NCBI GenBank assembly: GCA_017628845.1
Contig: JAGBYI010000004.1
Coordinates: 1-52,284, forward strand
Source: Bacteroidaceae bacterium
GTDB taxonomy: Bacteria; Bacteroidota; Bacteroidia; Bacteroidales; Bacteroidaceae
DNA length: 52,284 nt
Reading direction: 5' to 3'
The position numbers and the translations under genes were made by a program. The stretch's first letter is position 1, and each line of letters begins with the position of its first letter. The notes under the pieces are model-generated. The model worked only from the letters and a program-made list of their open reading frames with translations. It was not told the origin of the DNA and made no database searches. Shown piece by piece: positions 30,987 to 38,985 of this stretch.

Positions 30987-33461
30987 ATGGCAGACTTCAA
31001 CGAAAAGGATTACCTTCAGAAAGAAGAAGAGGGTAACGGACTTTTTAGTCTTAAATCAATCTGGACTTTGTTCTATCAGAATTGGTATTGGGTATTGTTG
31101 TCAGTTATTATCTGTCTTAGCTTTGCTGTGGTCTACCTCAGGTACAAAGCTCCTGTCTATTCTGTATCCATGAAGGTGCTGATAAAGGATTCGGAGCAAA
31201 ATAATCGTTCCTTCTCCGGTATGGGACTGGATGAGATGGGGTTGCTTTCAAGTTCGAACGGATTTGATAATGAACTTGAAATCCTTACCAGTACGACTGT
31301 AGCAACAAGGGTTGTAAAAAGGCTTAAGTTGTATGTTGCATACTCATTGGAGGGGAGTGTTGTAGATACAGAACTTTACAAGAACAGCCCTGTGGCAGTT
31401 GACCTTGAGGAAAGTTGTTTGGAAAATATAAAGAAGCCGGTTCCGTTGATTCTGACAAAGAGCAAGGAAGGGGTGAAGGTGGAAGGGTGCTTTGATCCGG
31501 AAGACCCCGAATTGGTGACCTATACCCGGGTCGTGACGCAATTGCCAGCCAATCTCGAGTCTCCTGCCGGCATGCTTTTGCTCCAGTCTAATATACTGTT
31601 GAAACAGGATACCGTTAAAGCCGATCCGGTGAGCGAAGCATGGAATGACGGCCATAAACTGATGGTGACCATATATCCTCCCAAGATGGTTGGGCGTATG
31701 TACTCTAAGGGTAGGCTGAATGCGGCCTCCACGTCAAAGACCACTACGGTGGCCAATGTCAGTCTGGTTGATACAAAAAGAGACAGAGCATTGGATTATC
31801 TGAACGAACTGTTGGACTGCTACAACGAAGATGCCAACGAGGATAAGAATGAAGTGGCACGCAAAACAGAAGAATTCATCTCCGAACGCCTGAACAGTAT
31901 CCGTGAGGAACTGGATGAAACGGAGGGAAGCATGGAGACCTACAAGAAGACCAACGAACTGATAAACCTGTCGAACGACGCAACGACGGCATTGCAGAAG
32001 ACAACAGATTACAGAAAGGAACTGGTAAGTCTGCAGACGCAACTGTCATTGTTGAAGTCATTGATGGATTATATGGATTCTCCAGACAATTACCTTCAGA
32101 TAATACCTGTAAATCTTGGTTTGGGCAACACGGCAATGATAACACCTTTGGTTACTACTATAACCAAGTTTAACGAGATGGTGCTGAACCGCAACCGTTT
32201 CCTTAAGGGAAGCGGAGAGGATAATCCAATGGTGATACAGATGACTCAGCAATTGTCTGACATGTGGCCCACAATACGTCAGAATATGAAGAACATCTAT
32301 GACAACATGGAGACTCAGAAAAACAGTATTGCACAGCAATATGAGTTATATTCTGGACGTATTTTAAAGACTCCTACTCAGGAACGTGTCTTGACAAACA
32401 TCACACGGCGTCAGTCCTTGCAATCGGAACTTTACTTGACCCTATTGCAAAAACGAGAGGAAAACTATATTCAACTCTATAGCACGGCAGCCAAGGCGCG
32501 CATTATTGAAGAACCGTATGTGTTAGGAAAGATAAGTCCGAAGAACAACATGGTATTAGGCGGTGCCTTTTTGCTTGGTGTATGTATTCCCATGGGGCTT
32601 CTGCTTGGTCTCAGTTTGTTGCGGACAAAGATTACTTCTCGTGAGGAAGTGGAACAACTGACCAAATTGCCCATATTGGCAGACATCCCCTTTGCTAAAA
32701 ATATGGTTGAGAACGACCGTTCCATCGTAGTACGTGCAAACAGGAATAATATGATGGAGGAAGCCTTTCGCGGTCTAAGAACCAATATGAATTTTGTGTT
32801 GAAACCAGGCGAGCGAGTTGTAATGCTTACATCATGTGTGCCAGGAGAGGGTAAGACATTTGTGGCTTCAAATCTGGCGATGTCGCTCGCATTGATGGGC
32901 AAGAAAGTGATTATTGTTGGTTTGGATGTACGCAAACCACGCTTGATAAACCTGTTTAAATTGAAACCTAGTAAGCAGGGAATTGTTAATTTCCTATGTG
33001 GCAATGATGCAGACTATACTTTATTGGAGGAGCAGATAATATCCTCAGGAATAAATGACAATATGGACGTATTGCCTGCGGGTGTCATTCCACCCAATCC
33101 GGCAGAGTTGCTTAGCGGAACTTTGTTGAAGTCTGCCATTGATTATCTTGCTGCCAAATATGATTACGTGATATTGGATACGCCTCCTGTAGGACTTGTT
33201 GCCGATACTTTGGCTATCGGACACTTGGCAAATGTTACTATATTTGTTGCTCGTGCCAATTATTCTCCTAAGTCAACATTTGAATTGATAAACGATATAC
33301 ACGCAAATCAGAAATTGCCTAATTGTAACGTTGTTGTCAATTCTGTTGATTTTGAAAAACGTCAATATGGTTATGCTCCTGGCTACAAGAAATATGGATA
33401 TTATGGAATGTATGGAACGTATGGGCAGAGTGATGGAGAACATTACCGCGTTGAGGATTAA
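30987..33461 (+). CDS. Wzc-type polysaccharide copolymerase and tyrosine autokinase
   Basis: An 824-residue inner-membrane protein that controls polysaccharide length and drives export through phosphorylation cycles. A Wzz domain comes first: hydrophobic segment near residues 29-52, a large periplasmic coiled-coil part, and a second hydrophobic segment near 515-540. Then comes the BY-kinase domain: Walker A in CVPGEGKTFVASN near 615-627, Walker A' in VIIVGLDVRKPR near 640-651 and Walker B in YVILDTPPVG near 725-734. The C-terminal tail (from about 790) has nine tyrosines in about 30 residues (RQYGYAPGYKKYGYYGMYG and on), the autophosphorylation cluster. It heads an operon with the porZ-like, wzi-like and lipocalin-like genes. 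Confidence 0.95.
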   Translation: MADFNEKDYLQKEEEGNGLFSLKSIWTLFYQNWYWVLLSVIICLSFAVVYLRYKAPVYSVSMKVLIKDSEQNNRSFSGMGLDEMGLLSSSNGFDNELEILTSTTVATRVVKRLKLYVAYSLEGSVVDTELYKNSPVAVDLEESCLENIKKPVPLILTKSKEGVKVEGCFDPEDPELVTYTRVVTQLPANLESPAGMLLLQSNILLKQDTVKADPVSEAWNDGHKLMVTIYPPKMVGRMYSKGRLNAASTSKTTTVANVSLVDTKRDRALDYLNELLDCYNEDANEDKNEVARKTEEFISERLNSIREELDETEGSMETYKKTNELINLSNDATTALQKTTDYRKELVSLQTQLSLLKSLMDYMDSPDNYLQIIPVNLGLGNTAMITPLVTTITKFNEMVLNRNRFLKGSGEDNPMVIQMTQQLSDMWPTIRQNMKNIYDNMETQKNSIAQQYELYSGRILKTPTQERVLTNITRRQSLQSELYLTLLQKREENYIQLYSTAAKARIIEEPYVLGKISPKNNMVLGGAFLLGVCIPMGLLLGLSLLRTKITSREEVEQLTKLPILADIPFAKNMVENDRSIVVRANRNNMMEEAFRGLRTNMNFVLKPGERVVMLTSCVPGEGKTFVASNLAMSLALMGKKVIIVGLDVRKPRLINLFKLKPSKQGIVNFLCGNDADYTLLEEQIISSGINDNMDVLPAGVIPPNPAELLSGTLLKSAIDYLAAKYDYVILDTPPVGLVADTLAIGHLANVTIFVARANYSPKSTFELINDIHANQKLPNCNVVVNSVDFEKRQYGYAPGYKKYGYYGMYGTYGQSDGEHYRVED

Positions 33462-33462
33462 T

Positions 33463-35826
33463 ATGAGACTCAGGGCAATACTTTCTATTCTATTCATGTG
33501 CACCTGCCTCTTCTCGTATGCACAAAACGAGGGGTGGCAGGTGTACCCCGCTTATACAGAGGCGGTGCAAGTTGAGGCAGCAGGTAACTACTTGTATTGT
33601 GTAATGAAGGGTAGTGGGAAGGTTGGTTCCAAAACAGGCAATCTCGTGCGTTATGATACTGAGGACGGTAGCGTAAAGACTTATGATTGCTTGCATGAAT
33701 TGAGTGACAAGGAGGTTTTGCACATTTCTTACAATAAATTTACTAAGCGTTTGCTTGTAGTATATGAAAATGGCAATATAGATATAGTTGATGCGGATGA
33801 CCAAATCATCAATCAACCCGCTCTTAAGGAAAAATCAATTCCAGGAGGTAGTATCAATAACATAAATCATGTCGATGAAGTTGCTTATATTTGCACATCC
33901 GATTTAATAATCAAATTAGATGTAAATGAAGGAACGGTTCTTGATACATATAAGGTGGGACAAAATGTATATGGACTTTTCTTCATTGGTGGCAAATTGT
34001 ATGTTGCATTGGATGACGGTATCTATGCTGTAGATGAAGAAAGACTGTTGTCTAATCCGCATTCGTGGACGCATGTATGTGAAGTGGCTATTAGTAGGAT
34101 AGTGGAGTTTTCCAGCATATTATATGTGATAACACCAGCATCGCAGTTGTATTATGTTTTGTTTGAGAATGATTCTTTTCATCTTGTAGAAACTGGTTAT
34201 TCGTTCTCCCATATCTTTACATCTGAACATTATCTTCTTTGTTTTAATTATGGTGATTGGTTTGGCCTGTATGACGAAGCTCATCCCACTTCGCCTTCAG
34301 TTTTTATGCAAGATCATGATTGGGTAGATGTTGGAATTATACATGATGTATTATATGTAGTAGACATGTCGTGTAGATTGTTGGAGTATAGGTACGATAA
34401 GGAAAAAAAAGGATTCACATCTCAGACAGATGAAACTATTTTGAATATTAATTCGCCCAAGCGTGATTATTTTTATAACATGCACTATGTAGGTTCCCGA
34501 TTGTTGGTTGCTGGTGGAGTTAATCCGGTAGAACCTGCATACCATCCTGTTACATTTATGTATATGGAACCAGACGGCAGATGGGTTAACTTTGACGAGA
34601 CCCAGGTCTTGGCAGAATATCCTCAGATGAATAACCTTAATGCTCTCAATTTAGTTCAGGATCCAATTGATGACAGACATTTTTACGGTGCGGTGTGGCG
34701 CAATGGTTTGCATGAATATTATATGAATAATGACGGTTATCTGGAACTTATAAATTTCTTCAATTATTACAATTCTCCAATAAAGAATATAGATGTTCCT
34801 GTTTCTAATCCATGGAATTATACTACATGCACAGCTCTTCAGTATGATTTGAAGGGCAATCTTTGGATGGCAAATCAGCATACAGACACAATAGTGCGTA
34901 TTGTGCGCCCTAATGGCAAGTGGATGTCATTATATTATCCAGAAATAGTTAGGTCGGAGTATGTTTTCCAATATTTGTTCAGTTCTTATGGGATTAACTT
35001 CATTGTTGCATACGGAGGAGATAAACGTGGATTCTTTGGGTTTGACACTGGAGGGACATTGAATTTGCAGGACGATGATAGACATCTTTTAAGAAAGACA
35101 ATAACCAACCAAGATGGAGTCACGGTCACCCCCAATCTGTTTTTTTGTATGTCGGAAGACCACGATAATCAGATTTGGTGCGGAACCAACGAAGGACTTT
35201 TCGTCATTACGCGTCCGCAGGATTGGTTTGATTCCGATTTTCGATTCCATCAGATTAAACGCAACCGTAATGATGGAAGTGGTTTCGCAGATTATTTGTT
35301 GTCTGGCGTTAACATTACCTGTATTGAAGTCGATCCTTCAAACCGAAAATGGATAGGTACACAAAGCGATGGTGTATACTTGGTGAGTCATGATGGACAG
35401 GAGACGATACACCACTTCACAAAGGCAAATTCCCCATTGTTGTCAGATTATATATATAGTATTGCGGTACATCCGCATGATGGTCGTGTGATGTTTGGTA
35501 CAGATGCCGGACTTTGTAGTTATGAAGAAAATGTTACGGTGCCTGCAGAAGAATTAACAGAGGAATCGGTTCTTGTCTATCCTAATCCGGTACGTCCTAA
35601 TACAGATGCCATTGTGACTATTTGTGGTCTGACGGATGGAAGTGAGGTGAAAATATTAAGTTCATCTGGACAAGTTGTCTGGGGAACAAAAAGCATAGGT
35701 GGTAGTGTACGTTGGAATTGTTGCAATATGCTTGGAGAACGTGTTGCCAGTGGTGTTTACCATATTGTCTGTAACACTGGTGATGCAAAGCAGACAGTTG
35801 TAAAACGTGTTGTTGTTCTGAAATAG
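33463..35826 (+). CDS. PorZ-like T9SS beta-propeller protein
   Basis: A 787-residue exported protein starting MRLRAILSILFMCTCLFSYA, a signal peptide with cleavage before Q. The body has many repeated beta-propeller strand motifs (such as NRKWIGTQSDGVYL, the two-component-regulator propeller type). The end (from about residue 702) is a T9SS C-terminal sorting domain: VYPNPVRPN, then GSEVKILSSSGQVVWG, RVASGVYHIV and KRVVVLK. The order and length fit PorZ, a T9SS attachment-complex protein that binds anionic LPS in Porphyromonas. Assignment is from architecture, so moderate. The ATG starts one base after the wzc stop and the frame is open upstream inside wzc; I set the start at 33463. Odd: the sorting domain contains WNCCN and IVCNT cysteines. 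Confidence 0.75.
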   Translation: MRLRAILSILFMCTCLFSYAQNEGWQVYPAYTEAVQVEAAGNYLYCVMKGSGKVGSKTGNLVRYDTEDGSVKTYDCLHELSDKEVLHISYNKFTKRLLVVYENGNIDIVDADDQIINQPALKEKSIPGGSINNINHVDEVAYICTSDLIIKLDVNEGTVLDTYKVGQNVYGLFFIGGKLYVALDDGIYAVDEERLLSNPHSWTHVCEVAISRIVEFSSILYVITPASQLYYVLFENDSFHLVETGYSFSHIFTSEHYLLCFNYGDWFGLYDEAHPTSPSVFMQDHDWVDVGIIHDVLYVVDMSCRLLEYRYDKEKKGFTSQTDETILNINSPKRDYFYNMHYVGSRLLVAGGVNPVEPAYHPVTFMYMEPDGRWVNFDETQVLAEYPQMNNLNALNLVQDPIDDRHFYGAVWRNGLHEYYMNNDGYLELINFFNYYNSPIKNIDVPVSNPWNYTTCTALQYDLKGNLWMANQHTDTIVRIVRPNGKWMSLYYPEIVRSEYVFQYLFSSYGINFIVAYGGDKRGFFGFDTGGTLNLQDDDRHLLRKTITNQDGVTVTPNLFFCMSEDHDNQIWCGTNEGLFVITRPQDWFDSDFRFHQIKRNRNDGSGFADYLLSGVNITCIEVDPSNRKWIGTQSDGVYLVSHDGQETIHHFTKANSPLLSDYIYSIAVHPHDGRVMFGTDAGLCSYEENVTVPAEELTEESVLVYPNPVRPNTDAIVTICGLTDGSEVKILSSSGQVVWGTKSIGGSVRWNCCNMLGERVASGVYHIVCNTGDAKQTVVKRVVVLK

Positions 35827-35834
35827 TTTTTGTC

Positions 35835-37343
35835 ATGAGGAGATACATTATATATATATTATTGTCTGTTGTTTTTGCTTGTGCTAAGGCCCAGATATCG
35901 CGTTTAGGCGAGAATGTTCAGTACTCATTTACTGCCCAAGGAACCGCTGGTGGAGGTGATAATGCCCCATTTTGGTTTACGAACAATCGTTACGGATTAG
36001 GTACAACAGAAAACTTCAGTGGATTGGCACGTGTGGCGTTATGGCGTACGGTTGAAACAGATTCAATTTGGTTCTGGCGTATGGGATATGGTGTGGACTT
36101 AGCATCGCCTATAAACGGAGAAAATGGTTATTTCTGTATCCAACAGGCCTATGCCGACATTGAATGGAAGATGTTGCGTCTAAGTCTTGGTCAGAAAGAG
36201 CGTCCGTCTGAACTTAAGAATCCTTATTTGTCAACAGGTGGCTTGACTCTTGGTATGAATGCTCGTCCATTGCCTCAAGTAAGGTTTGAACTGCCAGATT
36301 TCTGGGCAATTCCAGGGACAAGGGGGATATTTTCCTTCAAGGGACACATTGCATATGGTTGGTATACCGATGGTGCATGGCAACGCAAGTTCAATGCGGG
36401 AACATCTAATATCTATACTTCTGGCAGCATGTTTCATTCCAAAGCACTTTTAATAAGGCTTGGCAACAGAGAACTGTTTCCACTGGAAGTTGCCGGTGGT
36501 CTTGAGATGGCATGCCAATTTGGTGGAACAGGATGGAATATTCTACCCTATGTGGGCACAACCTTGCTTCAAGACGTGGCCTTAGGTGGAAACATTTTGA
36601 CCGCATTTGTTCCAGGGGGAGGCGATGTCAATGACGAAAACTTCACCAATGCCGCTGGCAATCATATAGGTTCATGGCATCTGCGTATGGATTGGAAGGA
36701 AGAAAAATGGAATATCGGGATATATATGGAGCATTTGTTTGAGGACCATAGTCAGATGTTTATGCAATATGGTTTCTGGAAGGATATGCTCCTTGGTGTA
36801 GAGGCCAATTTGCCCAAAAATCCGTTCCTGTCCACAATCGTATACGAATATAATCACACAATGGACCAGTCTGGTACCATTTACCATGATGCGACTGCGG
36901 AAATTCCTGTTCAAGTAAGTGCACGTGATGACTATTACAACAATCACATTTATGGCGCATGGCAGATGGGCGGATTTGTTATGGGCAATCCTCTTATCCT
37001 ATCTCCTGTCTACAATCCCTATTTTAATAAACGAGGTTCTCTTACAATTCAGCACAACCGTCTGGCGGTTCATCATATCGGTTTGGCTGGAAATCCTTCT
37101 GACGAGTGGGCATGGCGCACCTTGTATACCCATCAGGTTAGTTATGGCAGTTATAATATGCCACTTCTAAATCCGCAAAGTTCTAATTATCTGTTGTTGG
37201 AGGCGACCTATAGTCCTCGTTGGTGCCGAGGATTGTCTTTCTCATCGTCATATGGTCACAATATAGGCGATTTGATAGGAAACTCTTATGGAGCGATGCT
37301 GAGTGTGAGATTTGACGGATGGTTGAACAGAACCCAGTGGTAG
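35835..37343 (+). CDS. Wzi-like outer-membrane beta-barrel protein
   Basis: A 502-residue protein with a signal peptide (YIIYILLSVVFACAKAQ). The early phrase GTAGGGDNAPFWFTNNRYGL and the repeated amphipathic beta strands, ending in an aromatic-rich strand (MLSVRFDGWLNRTQW), fit the capsule assembly Wzi family. Family members fix capsule on the cell surface. It lies eight bases after the porZ-like gene and 34 bases before the lipocalin-like gene, so all are likely co-transcribed with wzc. Confidence 0.85.
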   Translation: MRRYIIYILLSVVFACAKAQISRLGENVQYSFTAQGTAGGGDNAPFWFTNNRYGLGTTENFSGLARVALWRTVETDSIWFWRMGYGVDLASPINGENGYFCIQQAYADIEWKMLRLSLGQKERPSELKNPYLSTGGLTLGMNARPLPQVRFELPDFWAIPGTRGIFSFKGHIAYGWYTDGAWQRKFNAGTSNIYTSGSMFHSKALLIRLGNRELFPLEVAGGLEMACQFGGTGWNILPYVGTTLLQDVALGGNILTAFVPGGGDVNDENFTNAAGNHIGSWHLRMDWKEEKWNIGIYMEHLFEDHSQMFMQYGFWKDMLLGVEANLPKNPFLSTIVYEYNHTMDQSGTIYHDATAEIPVQVSARDDYYNNHIYGAWQMGGFVMGNPLILSPVYNPYFNKRGSLTIQHNRLAVHHIGLAGNPSDEWAWRTLYTHQVSYGSYNMPLLNPQSSNYLLLEATYSPRWCRGLSFSSSYGHNIGDLIGNSYGAMLSVRFDGWLNRTQW

Positions 37344-37377
37344 CCACTGGATTTATAAAACTACAAAATCAATTGTC

Positions 37378-37812
37378 ATGAGGAATATTTATATAAAGTT
37401 AATATCACTGTGTGTGTGTTGCCTGATGTTTGTATCTTGCGATAAAATTGATGACTTGGGTGGTTTGGAAGGCCAATGGCAAATGACGGAATGGGTAGAT
37501 GCAACAGGACAACTTTATGCCACTCAGGAGATACAAATATATTATCGTTTCCAGTTGGGGCTGATGGCCTTTCATAAGGTGTCCCAGCCAGATGGTTTTA
37601 TTCATGCGTGCTTTGAGAATAAGGATGGCATAATTTGCATACATTCTCCATTTGAGTATGCAGGTTCCGGACATAGCAATATCCTGCCCATGAATACACT
37701 GCAAAAGTATGGCGTCCCACAGGATGGAAAGATGAAAATAGAGGAACTGACATCAAGCAAACTTGTTCTGAGTAGCCCAGATGTCGGAACCCTATCGTTT
37801 AGGAAATATTAG
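37378..37812 (+). CDS. Lipocalin-like lipoprotein
   Basis: A 144-residue protein with a lipoprotein signal: MRNIYIKLISLCVCCLMFVSC, cysteine at 21. The mature part starts DKIDDLGGLEGQWQMTEWVD; Gly-x-W near the start is the lipocalin-like mark. It ends SFRKY. The ligand is unknown. It is last in the wzc-porZ-wzi operon and stops six bases before the convergent acyltransferase gene ends. Confidence 0.7.
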   Translation: MRNIYIKLISLCVCCLMFVSCDKIDDLGGLEGQWQMTEWVDATGQLYATQEIQIYYRFQLGLMAFHKVSQPDGFIHACFENKDGIICIHSPFEYAGSGHSNILPMNTLQKYGVPQDGKMKIEELTSSKLVLSSPDVGTLSFRKY

Positions 37813-37855
37813 CAGATGTTATTGCGCCCGTTTCTTGATAAACGGGCGTTCTGCT
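37811..37855. terminator. Two-way hairpin between convergent genes
   Basis: CGCCCGTTT (37825-37833) pairs with AAACGGGCG (37840-37848) around a 6-base loop. An outer AGCAGA/TCTGCT stem (37811-37816, 37850-37855) adds length. It lies mostly inside the 3' coding end of the acyltransferase gene (37819 onward). A typical T run is lacking on either side. Confidence 0.7.
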
Positions 37856-38829
37856 ATGTACCACATCAGGTATGCTATGACAATCGTAGATAGCATGCTT
37901 AGAAAAAGTGTCCCTATAGGATAATCTTTATGGAGTCCAAAATGAATAAAAGTTTGGATTATAGGGAAGTGTACGAGATACATGCTATAGGAGATATTGG
38001 GAAGTCTGCCCACCCAATAAAGATACTTGAATTTGATGGCAAAGGTGATTACAATCAATGCCATGCATGCGGGAGCAGCCAACTCCAGCAAAGCGTATCT
38101 GCTGTGTAGGATATATATCATGATTGCAAATGGTATGATGATTCTTGTTCGCGACATGATGTACTCTCGGTATATATAGGTTGCTGCTCCAGAGTAGAAA
38201 TAGATCAATTGTCCACCCATTTGCCTGTACATGATGTTGTATATCTCGTCCCCAGTGCTGTTGTAAAGACAGTTCATTGATATGCGGTAGAGAGTGGATA
38301 TTAGGAAAATCAATATCAGAGTTTTGGCTCTTCCGATTTTTTCCATTGTTTTATATGCAATAGGTACAGTGATTAAGAGCATCAGTTCCACTTTCATTGT
38401 CCATAAAGCCCCATTGACGGCTGTCATAGGGTTGCTTTCAAATACTCCGGGTAGACTTGGATGAAGGAAATTGGCAAATGCAAGATTGGAGATTAAATAT
38501 GAATATGTTTGGTCGTTTACCCAAAATTCACTTAGACCCATGTTGCTGGAAAAGGATAGTAGTACAACGGAGAGTATTATGGTTAACCAATAAGCAGGGA
38601 TAAGACGTTTGATACGTTTAATGGCAAAGTGCTTTGGTTCAGGTATACGCTGGTACATCATAAAGGAAAAAAAACCGCTAATGATGAAGAATATACTTAC
38701 TCTGTTGCTGATTACATCAAAGTTGTTCAGTAGATGTGTTCCCGACAATACAGAATAGTGCGCTGTTGTAATAAGCAGTGCCAAAATGTATCTGGTTGCA
38801 TCAAAGCAATTGCAGTTCTTGTCAAACAT
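37819..38829 (-). CDS. Acyltransferase family 3 membrane protein
   Basis: A 336-residue membrane protein with about ten hydrophobic segments. The start MFDKNCNCFDATRYILALLI and the following His-containing segment (TTAHYSVLSGTHLLN) match the AT3/OafA family, where the N-terminal histidine is catalytic. Members O-acetylate or O-acylate surface polysaccharides. The frame is open to 38901, but MFDKN is the better start. It is convergent with the lipocalin-like gene, and the two stop codons are six bases apart. Confidence 0.85.
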   Translation of the reverse strand: MFDKNCNCFDATRYILALLITTAHYSVLSGTHLLNNFDVISNRVSIFFIISGFFSFMMYQRIPEPKHFAIKRIKRLIPAYWLTIILSVVLLSFSSNMGLSEFWVNDQTYSYLISNLAFANFLHPSLPGVFESNPMTAVNGALWTMKVELMLLITVPIAYKTMEKIGRAKTLILIFLISTLYRISMNCLYNSTGDEIYNIMYRQMGGQLIYFYSGAATYIYREYIMSRTRIIIPFAIMIYILHSRYALLELAAPACMALIVITFAIKFKYLYWVGRLPNISYSMYLVHFPIIQTFIHFGLHKDYPIGTLFLSMLSTIVIAYLMWYIAERPFIKKRAQ

Positions 38830-38985
38830 AGACTGTTCCTTCGCGATAAAAGATTTACAAATATAGTGAATAATACAGAATCTTCCTGTGATATTAACCA
38901 TAAACTATATTTAATTTGATAAAATGCATAGTATACGGACAATATTACATTATACCGACACGTTATTTATAATATAGTAGTGGGT

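Noticed and set aside
33331-33462. Longer start of the PorZ-like protein within wzc
   Set aside because: The extra residues are an out-of-frame reading of the Tyr-rich tail of Wzc; the ATG at 33463 gives a clean signal peptide.
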